From: Micromonospora rosaria
Lineage (GTDB): Bacteria; Actinomycetota; Actinomycetes; Mycobacteriales; Micromonosporaceae
Length of the DNA stretch: 64,000 nucleotides
Assembly (NCBI RefSeq): GCF_001567585.1
Contig: NZ_LRQV01000011.1
Coordinates: 1 to 64,000 of the forward strand
Direction of reading: 5' to 3'
In this document: positions 9,311 through 19,593 of the stretch, piece by piece
Layout: each line of letters opens with the position of its first letter
How positions within the stretch are numbered: the stretch's first letter is position 1
Notes under the pieces: model-generated
Told to the model about the DNA's origin: nothing
What the model saw: only the letters and a program-made list of their open reading frames with translations
The model's database searches: none
Made by a program: the position numbers and the translations under genes

Positions 9311-9526
9311 GCACCGCCACGTCATCTCCTTCCTCAGGAGGACCGGGGCGGGCCTCCTCCTGCCGAAGGCGGAGATGGATCTCCCGACCGCGCCTGATTG
9401 ATTCGGCCCCCCGCACCGGTCAGGCTGGTCCGGCACCCTGCCACGTGTCCCTGGAAGGATCGGGCGCGGCGGTGCGTCCAGCGGGACCATCCGGCGCAAC
9501 GGTGCGCCCAGCAGGAGAGGAGCGAG

Positions 9527-10465
9527 ATGTCTGACGGGCAGCGGAGCCCCACCACCGGTAGCGGTCAGATCGTGGTGTCCGGCCTGACGAAGCAGTACAA
9601 GAACGTTCGGGCGGTCAACGATCTGTCCTTCACCGTCGAACCGGGGCGGGTGACCGGCTTCCTGGGCCCGAACGGCGCCGGCAAGACCACCACGCTGCGG
9701 ATGCTGCTGAACCTGGTCACCCCGACCGCCGGTTCGGCCACCATCGGCGGCCGGCGGTACGCCGACCTGACCGACCCGCTGCGGCACGTGGGCGCGGTGC
9801 TGGAGGCGTCCAGCGCGCACAAGGGACGTACCGGCATCAACCACCTGCGGGTGATCGCCGCCGCCGCCGGACTGCCGAAGACGCGGGCCGACGAGGTGCT
9901 GGCCATGGTCGGGCTGACCCCGGCCGCGAAGCGCAAGTTCAAGGGGTACTCCCTGGGCATGAAGCAGCGGCTGGGCATCGCCGCCGCGATGCTCGGTGAC
10001 CCCCGGGTGCTGGTGCTCGACGAGCCGGCCAACGGTCTGGACCCGGAGGGCATCCGGTGGATGCGCGGGTTCCTCAAGGCGCTCGCCACCGAGGGGCGCA
10101 CGGTGCTGGTCTCCAGCCACCTGCTCTCGGAGATGCAGTTGCTCGCCGACGACGTGGTCATCATCGCGGCCGGGCAGTTGATCCGCCAGGGCCCCGTCGA
10201 CCAGGTGATCGGGTCGATGGCCCAGACCACCCGGGTCCGGGTCCGCACCCCCCAGGCCACCGAGCTGGCGAAGGCGCTGCGGGAGCAGTCCGCCGTCGTC
10301 GAGGTGGACCCGCACGGCGCGCTGCTGGTCGCCGGGGTGGACGCCGCGACGGTCGGGCGCGCCGCCCTCGCCGTCCAGGCGGAGCTGCACGAACTCACCA
10401 CGGAACGCCCCGACCTGGAAGGGGTCTTCCTGGAGCTGACGGCCGGAAAGGCGGGCATCCGATGA
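9527..10465 (+). CDS. ABC transporter ATP-binding protein (ABC-2 exporter)
   Basis: A 312-residue ATPase with a Walker A motif (GPNGAGKTTT, about residues 44-53), a signature loop written YSLGMKQRL, a Walker B motif (RVLVLDEPANGLDP) and the H-loop (VLVSSHLL). The C-terminal 80 residues are the extra domain of drug/antibiotic-type exporters. The ATG at 9527 follows GGAGAGGAGC. The stop overlaps the permease start by 4 bases, giving a minimal ATPase-permease exporter. The substrate cannot be told from sequence; the family includes peptide, lipid and antibiotic exporters. Confidence 0.93.
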   Translation: MSDGQRSPTTGSGQIVVSGLTKQYKNVRAVNDLSFTVEPGRVTGFLGPNGAGKTTTLRMLLNLVTPTAGSATIGGRRYADLTDPLRHVGAVLEASSAHKGRTGINHLRVIAAAAGLPKTRADEVLAMVGLTPAAKRKFKGYSLGMKQRLGIAAAMLGDPRVLVLDEPANGLDPEGIRWMRGFLKALATEGRTVLVSSHLLSEMQLLADDVVIIAAGQLIRQGPVDQVIGSMAQTTRVRVRTPQATELAKALREQSAVVEVDPHGALLVAGVDAATVGRAALAVQAELHELTTERPDLEGVFLELTAGKAGIR

Positions 10466-11286
10466 ACCTCGTCCGATCCGAGCTGCTCAAGATCCGTACC
10501 ACCGCGGCCTGGCTGTGGATGGCCCTGGGGGCGCTGCTGGCGGTGGCCCTGGCCTTCGTCACCAACGCCTGGCTCGCGCACACCACCCTCACCGGCGACG
10601 CCGACATGCTCGGCCTGCCGCCGGAGGAGGCGGCGGCCCAGCAGGACGTGGTCGGCCAGGCCGCCAACCTCTACACCTCGGGCCAGTACTTCGGGCTGCT
10701 CTTCGTGATGCTCATCGGTGTCCTGATGGTCACCAACGAGTTCTTCCACCAGACGGCCACCACGACCTTCCTCTCCACCCCGAAGCGGACCAGCGTCATC
10801 TTCAGCAAGCTGGTCGCGGCGAGCCTGATCGGGTTCGTCTTCTGGCTGGTCACGTCGGTCATCAACCTGGTGGCCGGGGCGCTCTTCATGAGCATCAACG
10901 ACTTCGGCACCCAGCTCGGCGAGTGGGAGGTGCAGCGGGCCTTCCTGTTCAACCTGCTGGCGTACGCGCTCTGGACGATCCTGGGCATCGGCGTCGGCAC
11001 CCTGATCACCAACCAGATCGGGGCGGTGGTCACCTCCGCGGTGGTCTACCTGATCGGCACGCAGGTGGCCAGCCTCTTCTTCTTCCTGCTCAGCAGTTGG
11101 CTGGACAGCGAGGCCGTGCTGAAGTGGCAGGTGGTCCTCCCCTCGGTCGCCTCCTCGGTCATGGTCAACAGCATCGAGTCGCCGATGCTGCCGGCCTGGT
11201 GGGTGGGGGCCCTGGTGCTGGTCGGCTACGCGGTGGTCACCGGCACCATCGGCATCCTGATCACCCGGCGGCGGGACATCTCCTGA
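10462..11286 (+). CDS. ABC-2 type permease
   Basis: A 274-residue integral membrane protein with about six hydrophobic helices, the partner of the ATPase upstream (ATGA overlap). It starts with the charged NLVRSELLKIRTT segment typical of ABC-2 permeases, followed by a helix, an extracytoplasmic loop rich in acidic residues, the coupling-helix region around TNEFFHQTATTTFLSTPKR, and four more helices. A strong hairpin follows the stop, so the ATPase-permease pair ends here. Confidence 0.9.
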   Translation: MNLVRSELLKIRTTAAWLWMALGALLAVALAFVTNAWLAHTTLTGDADMLGLPPEEAAAQQDVVGQAANLYTSGQYFGLLFVMLIGVLMVTNEFFHQTATTTFLSTPKRTSVIFSKLVAASLIGFVFWLVTSVINLVAGALFMSINDFGTQLGEWEVQRAFLFNLLAYALWTILGIGVGTLITNQIGAVVTSAVVYLIGTQVASLFFFLLSSWLDSEAVLKWQVVLPSVASSVMVNSIESPMLPAWWVGALVLVGYAVVTGTIGILITRRRDIS

Positions 11287-11304
11287 CCGGTACCCCCGCG
11301 TGAG

Positions 11305-11340
11305 CGTCGCCGGCCGGGCCCTCGGGCCCGGCCGGCGACG
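11305..11340 (+). terminator. Hairpin terminator after the ABC permease
   Basis: Perfect 17-bp inverted repeat (11305-11321 and 11324-11340) with a 2-base centre, 18 bases after the permease stop, followed by TTTA. Confidence 0.8.
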
Positions 11341-11534
11341 TTTACCAGGAGTCGGCCGACCACGGAGCGTTTCGTGAACTTCTGGCATCTTCTGTGAAAC
11401 CGGCCACGGGTCGGAGGCAGAAATGCCTGCGGGAGTCGTACGGCGTAGCCTGGTGACTGTCGCGTGCCCCCGATTCGGGCGGCAACGGACGCCGCGTGAC
11501 ATACGAACCCGCGTGAAAGAGGCGATTACCGGCC

Positions 11535-14500
11535 GTGTCGACCCAGCAAACCTCGCAGGAGAACCCACTGGCGGGTTTCGGCCCGAACGAGTGGATCGTC
11601 GAAGAGATGTACCACCGGTACCTCGCCGATCCCAGCAGCGTCGACCCGGCCTGGCACGAGTTCTTCGCCGACTACCGGCCCGGCGCCGACGGCAGCAAGG
11701 GTCAGCCGGAGGCGCCCGCCGGAGCCCGCCCGGCCCCGGCGAAGACCGCCCCCGGCGCCGAGCAGCAGCCGGCCCCGGCGAAGAGCGCGCCGGCCACGGA
11801 GGCCCCGGCCGCCACCCGGACCGCCCCGGCCAAGGAGGCGCCGGCCAAGGCACCGGCGAAGCAGGCCGCCCCCGCCAAGCCCGCCGCCGCCAAGACCGCC
11901 CCGGCCAAGCCGGCCCCGGCGAAGCCGACCGTGACCGGCCCGCAGACCACCCCGCTGCGCGGGGTCGCCGCGAAGATCGTCCAGAACATGGACGCCTCGC
12001 TGACCGTGCCGACCGCGACCAGCGTCCGCGCCGTCCCGGCCAAGCTCCTGGTGGACAACCGGATCGTGATCAACAACCACCTCGCCCGGGGGCGCGGTGG
12101 CAAGGTGAGCTTCACCCACCTGATCGGGTACGCGATGGTCCGGGCGCTGGTCGAGCACCCGGAGATGAACAACTCCTTCGCCGAGGTCGACGGCAAGCCG
12201 ACGCTGGTCCGCCCGGCGCACGTCAACCTGGGCATCGCCATCGACCTGGCCAAGCCGGACGGCAGCCGCACCCTGGTGGTCCCCTCCATCAAGGGCTGCG
12301 AGCAGATGGACTTCCGGCAGTTCTGGCAGGCGTACGAGGACGTGGTCCGGCGCGCCCGCAAGAACGAGCTGACCATGGAGGACTACTCCGGCACCACCAT
12401 CTCGCTGACCAACCCGGGCGGCATCGGCACGGTGCACTCGATCCCCCGCCTGATGACCGGGCAGAGCGCCATCATCGGCGTCGGCGCGATGGAGTACCCG
12501 GCGCCGTACCAGGGCATGAGCGAGGCGACCCTGGCCGAGCTGGCGGTCAGCAAGATCATCACGCTGACCAGCACGTACGACCACCGGATCGTGCAGGGCG
12601 CGCAGTCCGGCGAGTTCCTCAAGGTGATGCACGAGCTGATCCTGGGCGAGCGCGGGTTCTACGACCAGATCTTCACCTCGCTGCGCATCCCGTACGAGCC
12701 GGTGCGCTGGATGCGGGACGTGGCGGTCAACTCCGAGGGGCAGATCAACAAGACCGCCCGGGTGCACGAGCTGATCCACGCGTACCGGGTGCGCGGCCAC
12801 CTGATGGCCGACACCGACCCGCTGGAGTTCAAGATCCGCAAGCACCCGGACCTGGACGTCCTCCAGCACGGGCTGACCCTGTGGGACCTGGACCGCGAGT
12901 TCCCGGTGAACGGCTTCGCCGGCAAGCGGCGGATGAAGCTGCGCGAGATCCTCGGCGTGCTGCGTGACTCGTACTGCCGCCGGGTCGGCGTGGAGTACAT
13001 GCACATCCAGGACCCGGAGGAGCGGCGCTGGATCCAGGAGCGGATCGAGCGCAAGTACGAGAAGCCGGCGGTCGACGAGCAGAAGCACGTGCTCAACCGG
13101 CTCAACGCCGCCGAGGCGTTCGAGACCTTCCTGCAGACCAAGTACGTCGGCCAGAAGCGGTTCTCGCTGGAGGGCGGCGAGTCGCTGATCCCGCTGCTGG
13201 GTGAGGTGCTGGAGGCCGCCGCCGAGGGCGGGCTGGACGAGGTCGTCATCGGCATGGCCCACCGGGGCCGGCTCAACGTGCTGGCCAACATCGTCGGCAA
13301 GCCGTACGAGAAGATCTTCTCGGAGTTCGAGGGGCACCTGGACCCGCGCTCGACGCAGGGCTCCGGCGACGTGAAGTACCACCTCGGCCAGAACGGCAAG
13401 TTCACCACCCCGGACGGCGACAGCTCGGTCAAGGTCTCGGTGGTGGCGAACCCGTCGCACCTGGAGGCCGTCGACCCGGTGCTGGAGGGCATCGTCCGGG
13501 CCAAGCAGGACCGGATCGACCTCAAGCTGGAGGGGTACACCGTGCTGCCGCTGGCGGTGCACGGGGACGCCGCCTTCGCCGGCCAGGGCGTGGTCGCCGA
13601 GACGCTGAACCTCTCCCAGCTGCGGGGGTACCGCACCGGCGGCACCGTGCACGTCGTGGTGAACAACCAGGTCGGTTTCACCACCGCCCCGGAGTACTCG
13701 CGGTCCAGCCTCTACAGCACCGACGTGGCCCGGATGATCCAGGCGCCGATCTTCCACGTCAACGGGGACGACCCCGAGGCCGTGGTCCGGGTCGCCCGGC
13801 TGGCCTTCGAGTACCGGCAGACGTTCAACAAGGACGTCGTGATCGACATGGTCTGCTACCGGCGGCGCGGGCACAACGAGGGCGACGACCCGTCGATGTC
13901 CAACCCCCAGATGTACAAGATCATCGACTCGAAGCGCTCGGTCCGCAAGCTCTACACTGAGGAGCTGATCGGGCGGGGTGACATCACCGTGGAGGACGCC
14001 GAGGAGCTGCTGCGGGACTACCAGGCGCAGTTGGAGCGGGTCTTCAAGGCCACCCGGGACGCCGCCTCGGTGCCCAAGCAGCCGGACCGCCAGCACCCCG
14101 GGGTGCAGCCGGAGCCGGAGGTGGAGACCGCGACCAGCGCCGAGGTGATCAAGTCGATCGGCGCGGCGCACGTCAACCTGCCCGAGGGCTTCACCCCGCA
14201 CAAGCGCATCCAGCAACTGCTCGACCGGCGGGCCAAGATGTCCGTCGAGGGCGCCATCGACTGGGGCTTCGGCGAGATCATCGCGTTCGGCGCGCTGCTG
14301 AACGACGGGGTCACCGTCCGGCTCGCCGGGCAGGACTCCCGCCGGGGCACCTTCGTCCAGCGGCACGCCTCGATCGTGGACGCCAAGACCGGCGACGACT
14401 ACCTGCCGCTCAAGTCGCTCACCGCCGACGGCGAGCGGTCCCGGTTCTTCGTGCACGACTCGCTGCTCAGCGAGTACGCGGCGATGGGCTTCGAGTACGG

Positions 14501-15290
14501 CTACTCGGTCGAGAACATCAACGCGCTGGTCTGCTGGGAGGCCCAGTTCGGCGACTTCGTCAACGGCGCCCAGTCGGTCATCGACGAGTTCATCTCCTCC
14601 GGCGAGGTGAAGTGGGGCCAGCGCTCCGCCGTCACCCTGCTGCTGCCGCACGGCCACGAGGGGCAGGGCCCGGACCACACCTCCGGCCGCCCCGAGCGGT
14701 TCCTCCAGATGTGCGCCGAGGACAACATGCGGGTGGCCGTGCCGAGCACCCCGGCGAACTACTTCCACCTGCTGCGCCGCCAGGCCCTGTCGCCGAAGCG
14801 CAAGCCGCTGGTGGTGTTCACGCCGAAGTCGCTGCTGCGGCACCGGCTCTGCGTCTCCTCGGTGGAGGACTTCACCACCGGCACCTTCCAGCCGGTGCTG
14901 GCCGACACCGCCGCGCCGCCGGCCGAGCAGGTGAAGCGGGTCCTGCTCTGCTCGGGCAAGGTCTACTACGACCTGCTCCAGGCCCGCCAGGAGCGGGGCG
15001 TCACGGACACCGCGATCGTCCGGATCGAGCAGCTCTACCCGCTGCCGGTGGAGGAGATCCGGGCCGCCCTCGGCGGGTACCCGAACGCGGACGACTTCGC
15101 CTGGGTGCAGGAGGAGCCGGCCAACCAGGGCGCCTGGTCGTTCGTCGCGCTCAACCTGCTGGAGCACCTCAGCGAGGTCCGGCTGCGGCGCATCTCCCGC
15201 CCGGCCGCCGCCGCCCCGGCGGTCGGCTCGGCGAAGATGCACGAGGTCGAGCAGAATGCGCTGATCGACGCGGCGCTGCCGCGTCCCTGA
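11535..15290 (+). CDS. kgd: Multifunctional 2-oxoglutarate decarboxylase/dehydrogenase (E1 with E2-like domain)
   Basis: A 1251-residue TCA-cycle enzyme of the actinobacterial Kgd/OdhA type. Segments in order: a short E1-type N-terminal helix ([12 protein letters not shown]), an Ala/Pro/Lys-rich linker (about 55-135), an E2-like succinyltransferase domain ending with the catalytic [10 protein letters not shown], then the E1 thiamine-diphosphate domains ([11 protein letters not shown], the VNNQVGFTT region, GQDSRRGTF). There is no lipoyl domain, as in the family, so lipoamide must come from another E2. In relatives the enzyme is held back by the FHA protein GarA/OdhI; that gene is not in the window. 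The start is GTG at 11535. The gene stands alone between two hairpins. Confidence 0.97.
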   Translation: MSTQQTSQENPLAGFGPNEWIVEEMYHRYLADPSSVDPAWHEFFADYRPGADGSKGQPEAPAGARPAPAKTAPGAEQQPAPAKSAPATEAPAATRTAPAKEAPAKAPAKQAAPAKPAAAKTAPAKPAPAKPTVTGPQTTPLRGVAAKIVQNMDASLTVPTATSVRAVPAKLLVDNRIVINNHLARGRGGKVSFTHLIGYAMVRALVEHPEMNNSFAEVDGKPTLVRPAHVNLGIAIDLAKPDGSRTLVVPSIKGCEQMDFRQFWQAYEDVVRRARKNELTMEDYSGTTISLTNPGGIGTVHSIPRLMTGQSAIIGVGAMEYPAPYQGMSEATLAELAVSKIITLTSTYDHRIVQGAQSGEFLKVMHELILGERGFYDQIFTSLRIPYEPVRWMRDVAVNSEGQINKTARVHELIHAYRVRGHLMADTDPLEFKIRKHPDLDVLQHGLTLWDLDREFPVNGFAGKRRMKLREILGVLRDSYCRRVGVEYMHIQDPEERRWIQERIERKYEKPAVDEQKHVLNRLNAAEAFETFLQTKYVGQKRFSLEGGESLIPLLGEVLEAAAEGGLDEVVIGMAHRGRLNVLANIVGKPYEKIFSEFEGHLDPRSTQGSGDVKYHLGQNGKFTTPDGDSSVKVSVVANPSHLEAVDPVLEGIVRAKQDRIDLKLEGYTVLPLAVHGDAAFAGQGVVAETLNLSQLRGYRTGGTVHVVVNNQVGFTTAPEYSRSSLYSTDVARMIQAPIFHVNGDDPEAVVRVARLAFEYRQTFNKDVVIDMVCYRRRGHNEGDDPSMSNPQMYKIIDSKRSVRKLYTEELIGRGDITVEDAEELLRDYQAQLERVFKATRDAASVPKQPDRQHPGVQPEPEVETATSAEVIKSIGAAHVNLPEGFTPHKRIQQLLDRRAKMSVEGAIDWGFGEIIAFGALLNDGVTVRLAGQDSRRGTFVQRHASIVDAKTGDDYLPLKSLTADGERSRFFVHDSLLSEYAAMGFEYGYSVENINALVCWEAQFGDFVNGAQSVIDEFISSGEVKWGQRSAVTLLLPHGHEGQGPDHTSGRPERFLQMCAEDNMRVAVPSTPANYFHLLRRQALSPKRKPLVVFTPKSLLRHRLCVSSVEDFTTGTFQPVLADTAAPPAEQVKRVLLCSGKVYYDLLQARQERGVTDTAIVRIEQLYPLPVEEIRAALGGYPNADDFAWVQEEPANQGAWSFVALNLLEHLSEVRLRRISRPAAAAPAVGSAKMHEVEQNALIDAALPRP

Positions 15291-15308
15291 CCGACGAGAA
15301 ACCCGCCC

Positions 15309-15347
15309 CTGGGGCAGACCGACCGGCGACGGTACGGTCTGCCCCAG
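15309..15347 (+). terminator. Hairpin terminator after kgd
   Basis: 13-bp arms (CTGGGGCAGACCG at 15309-15321 and its complement at 15335-15347) around a 13-base loop, 19 bases after the kgd stop and before the small gene at 15370. Confidence 0.7.
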
Positions 15348-15369
15348 CGGCCTGTCGAGGAGACCCACG

Positions 15370-15549
15370 ATGTACTTCACCGACCGCGGCATCGAGGAGT
15401 TGGTCCAGCGCCGGGGCGACGAGCAGGTCACCCTGGAGTGGATCGGCGAGCGGCTGCGTGACTTCGTCGACCTGAACCCCGAGTTCGAGACCCCGGTCGA
15501 GCGCTTCGCCACCTGGCTGGCCCGCCTCGACGACGAAGACGACGAGTAG
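15370..15549 (+). CDS. Small conserved acidic protein (DUF6104 family)
   Basis: A 59-residue acidic protein running from MYFTDRGIEELVQRR to LARLDDEDDE. The pattern (two Arg-rich helices, a DLNPEFETPVERFATWLARL helix, a poly-Asp/Glu tail) matches the small actinobacterial family I know as DUF6104; no function is established. GAGGAG sits 7 bases before the ATG. It lies between the kgd hairpin and the GH6 lipoprotein gene. It is short enough to be missed by length cut-offs, but codon use and ribosome site are convincing. Confidence 0.85.
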   Translation: MYFTDRGIEELVQRRGDEQVTLEWIGERLRDFVDLNPEFETPVERFATWLARLDDEDDE

Positions 15550-15602
15550 TCCGGCGGGTGTTCCCGTTCCCGGTGGCACGAGCACCGGGTACCGTGTCGG
15601 CC

Positions 15603-16640
15603 GTGCCCCCTCTCCGCTCCGCGCACCGACGGTCCGCCCTGCTCAGCGGCCTGGTGCTGACCCTGCTGGCGGCCGGCTGCGGCCAGGCGGCGGCGGAGGG
15701 CCCCGGCGGCACCACCCCCCGCACCCCGGCTGCCGCCGTTCCGCTGCCCCCGGTCTTCTACGTCGATCCGGAGAGCGCGGCGGCCGGCCAGGTCGCCCGG
15801 TGGGAGCGGGCGCAGCGGGCCAGCGACGCGGCGGCGCTGCGCCGGATCAGCACCCGGCCGACCGCGCGGTGGCTGGTCGGCGGCTCCGACGCGGTCGGTG
15901 ACGAGGTCGCGGAGTACCTGACCGGGGCGAGCCGTGCCGGCCAGACCCCGGTGCTGGTCACCCACAACCTGCCGCAGCGGGACTGCGGCCGGCAGTGGTA
16001 CGGGGGCGCCGAGAGCGCCGAGGCGTACCAGGCCTGGATCCGGGAACTGGCCAGCGGCGTACGGGGCCGCCCGGTGACGGTCATCCTCGAACCGGGCGCG
16101 GTCCCGGACGCGGTCGACAAGTGCGTCGACGACGTCGACGGTCGGTTGGCCCTGCTGCGGGACGCGGTCACGGTGCTCAAGAGCACCGGCAGCGCCCGGG
16201 TCTACCTGGACGCCGGGCACCCCGGCTGGGTGAAGGACACCACCGAGCTGGCGGCGGTGCTGCGCCGGGCCGGCGTCGCCGAGGCCGACGGCTTCGCGCT
16301 CAACGTCGCCAACTTCGTCGGCACGACCGAGAACGTGACGTACGGTCACCGGATCTCCGACGCGCTGGGCGGCGCGGCCACCTTCGTGATCGACACCAGC
16401 CGCAACGGCAACGGCGCGCACCCGGCCAGGACCGTGCGCGGCGCGCCGAGCTGGTGCAACCCGCCGGGACGGGCGCTCGGCGCGGAACCCACCGCCGAGA
16501 CCGGCCTGGACCGGGTCGACGCGCTGCTCTGGATCAAGTACCCGGGCGAGTCCGACGGCGCCTGCCGTCCCGGTGAGCCGGAGATCGGCGTCTGGTGGCC
16601 CGAGTACGCCCTCGGCCTCGCCGAACGCGCCACCACCTAG
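15603..16640 (+). CDS. Glycoside hydrolase family 6 lipoprotein (endoglucanase-like)
   Basis: A secreted lipoprotein of 345 residues, predicted to cleave beta-1,4-glucan. The signal peptide has Arg residues, a Leu-rich core and a lipobox LAAGC (Cys26). GH6 landmarks follow: FYVDPESAA, VTHNLPQRDC with GGAESAEAY, VILEPGAVPDAV (candidate acid Asp), YLDAGHPGWV, FALNVANFVGT, IDTSRNGNG, WCNPPGRALG and LLWIKYPGESDG. GTG 15603 or 15594 could be the start; the first gives the most compact signal peptide. It is convergent with the MatB-like glycan synthase gene, which suggests (not proves) that it trims a surface beta-glucan, as the GH6 protein CslZ is thought to do in Streptomyces. Confidence 0.88.
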   Translation: MPPLRSAHRRSALLSGLVLTLLAAGCGQAAAEGPGGTTPRTPAAAVPLPPVFYVDPESAAAGQVARWERAQRASDAAALRRISTRPTARWLVGGSDAVGDEVAEYLTGASRAGQTPVLVTHNLPQRDCGRQWYGGAESAEAYQAWIRELASGVRGRPVTVILEPGAVPDAVDKCVDDVDGRLALLRDAVTVLKSTGSARVYLDAGHPGWVKDTTELAAVLRRAGVAEADGFALNVANFVGTTENVTYGHRISDALGGAATFVIDTSRNGNGAHPARTVRGAPSWCNPPGRALGAEPTAETGLDRVDALLWIKYPGESDGACRPGEPEIGVWWPEYALGLAERATT

Positions 16641-16688
16641 CCACCCGCCCCGGCGACCGCCGGACGAGGATGCCCCCTTCGCGGCGAC

Positions 16689-16722
16689 ATACCACTGAGG
16701 AATAAAAATACCTGAGTGGTAT
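16689..16722. terminator. Bidirectional hairpin between convergent genes
   Basis: ATACCACT (16689-16696) pairs with AGTGGTAT (16715-16722), with AGG/CCT extending the stem inside an A-rich loop. It sits between the GH6 and MatB-like stops in an unusually AT-rich patch, so it can serve both strands. Confidence 0.65.
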
Positions 16723-16776
16723 TCCGCTCGTCAGTGATACCCGCGCCAGCCCTCGCGAGGAGCCCGGCGCGGGGCG

Positions 16777-19059
16777 TCAGGGCCCGCCGACCCGGGTGGC
16801 GGGGCGGCCGGCGGGACGGCCTCCCGTGCCGGTGACGCCGTCCAGGCCGGTCCGGCGCAGCTTCTGCCACCCCAGGCGGCCCCCGGTCAGCGCGGTGACC
16901 ACCGACTGGAGCAGCACCAGGTACATCAGTTGCCGGTAGACGAACTGCTGCAACGGCAGCACCCAGAGGACGCCCAGTTTCTCCCGGTCCAGCCGGAACG
17001 CCACGATCGCGGTGAGGAACTGGAGGCCGAGCATCGCCAGCCAGGCCAGCGCCGTCTCGGTCCGGTCCAGGAAGATCAGGCCGTACAGGGCGAGCAGGTC
17101 GATGACCGGGGCGGTCAGCGGGAGCAGCACCCCGAACAGGGTCAGGAACGTCAGGCAGCGGCGACTGAACCGGCCCGACGCGCCCTTGTCGAGCACCGAG
17201 CGGCGGTGCTTCCACATCGCCTGCATGGTGCCGTAGCTCCAGCGGTAGCGCTGCTTCCACAGCTGCCCGAGGCTGGCCGGCGCCTCGGTCCAGGCGCGGG
17301 CCCCCTCCTCGTACACCACCTTCCAGCCGGACCGCCCGAGGGCCATGGTGATGTCGGTGTCCTCGGCCAGGGTCTCGTCGGTCATCCCCCCGGCGTACTC
17401 CAGGGCCTCCCGCCGGAACGCGCCGATCGCGCCGGGGATGGTGGGCATGCACCGCAGCGTCTCGTAGAGCCGGCGGTCGAGGTTGAAGCCGATGACGTAC
17501 TCGATGTGCTGCCACTTGGCGATCATGCTGCGCCGGTTGCCCACCTTGACGTTCCCGGCGACCGCCCCCACCTGCGGGTCCCCGAAGGGCTGGACCAGGC
17601 GACGGACCGCGTCGGGCTCGAAGACGGTGTCCCCGTCGACCATGACGATCAGGTCGTGCCGGGCCAGGGCGACGCCGGTGTTCAACGCGCTCGGCTTGCC
17701 GCCGTTCGGCTTGCGTACCACCCGGACGTTCGGCAGGCCGAGGCCGGCGGCGATGTCGGCGGTACCGTCGGTCGAGCCGTCGTCGACGACGACCACCTCG
17801 ATCCCGCCCGGATGGTCCCCGGTGGCCAGCGAGCGGACCGCCGCCGCGATGCCCTCCTTCTCGTTGTAGGCGGGCACGATCACCGAGACCGGCGCGGTGA
17901 CCGGCGGCCCCCAGGCGAAGTCCCGGCGGCGGCGCTTGCGGGCGTGCCGCAGGGCCAGCACGAACAGCAGCAGCGTCCGGCCGATGGTGAGCACCCCGAC
18001 GAGCACGAAGAGGATGCCGAAGAGGACGAAGGTGAAGTCGGCGGCGCGGACCGCCATGACGAGCATCTGCCCGCGCCAGCGCTCCCCGGCCGTCGCCGGC
18101 ACCGGGCCGGCCACGGGCGCGGAGACCCCGGCCTCGGCCAGCGCCAGGTTCAGCCCGCCGCTGACCGTGGTGAAGGTGTACCCGCGTTCCTTCATCATCG
18201 GGATGTACCGGTCCAGCGCCTCGACCGTCTGGGACCGGTCGCCGCCGGAGTCGTGCCAGAGCGTGATCGCCCCGGAGTAGCCCGGCGGGACGGTCCGCTC
18301 GATCATGCCGTCCGGGCCCTGCCGCTCCCAGTCCCGGCTGTCCAGGTCGTTGACCACGGTCAGGTAGCCGAGTTCGCCGGCCTGTCGCAGCAGCGGCCAG
18401 TCCTGGTTGACGAAGGCGTCCGACCGGGACGAGTACGGGAACCGCAGCAGGTTGGTCCGGACCCCGGTGGCCCCGGCGATGGCGAGCTGGGTCTGGGTGT
18501 ACTCCAGCCGGCGCTGCCAGCCGGGGATCTCGGTGAGGTGCGGGTGGGTGAACGTGTGCACGCCGAGCTCGTGACCGCTGGCCACCAGGTCACGGACCAG
18601 GTCGGGCTGCCGCACGACCTGGTTGCCGAGGACGAAGAAGGTGCCGGGCACCTGGTGCTTGTCCAGGACCCGCATCACCTCGGGGGTCCAGCGCTCGTCC
18701 GGGCCGTCGTCGAAGGTGAGCACGACGGTACGGGCCGGCAGCCGGTACGACTGGGGGCGGTCGGCGGTGGTGTTGACGATCGGCCCGCCGGTCAGGATCT
18801 CGTCCGGTACCTCGTCCTGGCCGCTGCCGGTGGTGTTCTCCGCCCGGTAGTCGGGGATGAACGACCCGTTGGCGTACGCCTCGACGAAGAGGATGCCGCC
18901 GAGCAGGACGAAGACCATCGCGTAGATGGCCCAGCTCGGACGGGGTACGTAGCGCCGGGCGCGGGCCGCCGCGCCGGGCCGGGCGTGGTGCCGGGGCCGG
19001 TCGGGGATGCGGGAGGGTGCCTGGTGTCCCGGTCGGCCGGGCGGGTACGGGTGGCTCAT
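16777..19059 (-). CDS. matB: Bifunctional polysaccharide deacetylase / GT2 glycan synthase (MatB-like)
   Basis: A 760-residue membrane protein joining two activities. Residues 42-61 are a membrane helix. Residues 110-310 form a NodB deacetylase with TFDDGPD (115-121), the metal pair in HTFTH (168-172), RFPYSSR and the late LWHDSG. Helices at about 342-372 lead to a GT2 synthase domain with VVVDDGSTDG, DGD (475-477), EDTD (566-569) and QRYRW (603-607), then C-terminal helices. This architecture matches Streptomyces MatB, which makes a partly deacetylated poly-N-acetylglucosamine that glues hyphae into pellets; that product is inferred here. The ATG at 19059 overlaps the preceding small gene by one base (TGATG). 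Confidence 0.88.
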   Translation of the reverse strand: MSHPYPPGRPGHQAPSRIPDRPRHHARPGAAARARRYVPRPSWAIYAMVFVLLGGILFVEAYANGSFIPDYRAENTTGSGQDEVPDEILTGGPIVNTTADRPQSYRLPARTVVLTFDDGPDERWTPEVMRVLDKHQVPGTFFVLGNQVVRQPDLVRDLVASGHELGVHTFTHPHLTEIPGWQRRLEYTQTQLAIAGATGVRTNLLRFPYSSRSDAFVNQDWPLLRQAGELGYLTVVNDLDSRDWERQGPDGMIERTVPPGYSGAITLWHDSGGDRSQTVEALDRYIPMMKERGYTFTTVSGGLNLALAEAGVSAPVAGPVPATAGERWRGQMLVMAVRAADFTFVLFGILFVLVGVLTIGRTLLLFVLALRHARKRRRRDFAWGPPVTAPVSVIVPAYNEKEGIAAAVRSLATGDHPGGIEVVVVDDGSTDGTADIAAGLGLPNVRVVRKPNGGKPSALNTGVALARHDLIVMVDGDTVFEPDAVRRLVQPFGDPQVGAVAGNVKVGNRRSMIAKWQHIEYVIGFNLDRRLYETLRCMPTIPGAIGAFRREALEYAGGMTDETLAEDTDITMALGRSGWKVVYEEGARAWTEAPASLGQLWKQRYRWSYGTMQAMWKHRRSVLDKGASGRFSRRCLTFLTLFGVLLPLTAPVIDLLALYGLIFLDRTETALAWLAMLGLQFLTAIVAFRLDREKLGVLWVLPLQQFVYRQLMYLVLLQSVVTALTGGRLGWQKLRRTGLDGVTGTGGRPAGRPATRVGGP

Positions 19060-19586
19060 CAGGGGGCGGGTGCGTCGATCGGGGTGGTCGGCTCCTCCGA
19101 CGGCGACAGCGTGGGCGCCGGGCTGGTCGGCGCCGGGCTGCTCGCCGGCGGGCTGGTCGCCGGGCTCCCCGACGGCGTGCCGCTGGGCCGGGCACTGGTC
19201 GGCGGGTTCGCCTGGGACGGGCTCGGGGCGGGGCTGGTCGAGGTCGCGCCGGCGGAGGGCGCGGCGGAGCGGCTGGGCGTGGGCTGCGGCGGGGGCGCGA
19301 CCCGGGTGGGTGACGGGGAGGCCGTGGTGGACGGCGAGGGGCTTGCCGTCGGTGCGGCCGAGGGCGGCTGCCACTGCTCCTCGACCGGCTCGACGAAGGG
19401 AATGATCGTCTCGGGGCGGACCGGACCCCCGGCGAAGCTGACCCCGACCATCGCGGTGTACGCCACCCCCGCCAGGCCCAGGAAGTAGGCGGTACGGCGC
19501 AGCCACCGCCGCCGCCGCCCGCTCGGATCGACGAAGACGGGGGGTGGCTCAGGTGCGACAGGAATGATCTGTGTTGGTCCCTCCAC
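19059..19586 (-). CDS. Small single-pass membrane protein with Pro/Ser/Thr-rich tail (MatA-like position)
   Basis: A 175-residue protein with a cytoplasmic Pro-rich N terminus, an RRRRWLRR positive patch, one membrane helix (about 33-51) and a long extracytoplasmic Ser/Pro/Ala/Thr tail with no folded motif. Its stop overlaps the MatB-like start (TGATG), so the two are made together. In Streptomyces the pellet-forming synthase MatB is preceded by a membrane protein MatA; position and coupling suggest the same role, but the tail is too low in complexity to prove homology. The GTG start at 19586 lies only 7 bases after a TACACT -10 box, so the message may be leaderless. Confidence 0.75.
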   Translation of the reverse strand: MEGPTQIIPVAPEPPPVFVDPSGRRRRWLRRTAYFLGLAGVAYTAMVGVSFAGGPVRPETIIPFVEPVEEQWQPPSAAPTASPSPSTTASPSPTRVAPPPQPTPSRSAAPSAGATSTSPAPSPSQANPPTSARPSGTPSGSPATSPPASSPAPTSPAPTLSPSEEPTTPIDAPAP

Positions 19587-19593
19587 CTGGGCG

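Noticed and set aside
9320..9360. Hairpin CAGGAGG..CCTCCT after the thioesterase-like gene
   Set aside because: Short stem with a GC-rich loop and no further support; could be chance in this composition.
8393..10390. N-terminal extension of the GNAT protein to more than 900 residues
   Set aside because: The frame runs antisense through the thioesterase and ABC ATPase genes, so the GNAT fold begins only at ATG 8392.
11526..16421. A 1631-codon open frame on the minus strand opposite kgd and the GH6 gene
   Set aside because: It is the mirror of GC-rich coding sequence. It crosses two terminators and several genes, has no known domain and is full of His/Arg/Gly-rich low-complexity sequence.
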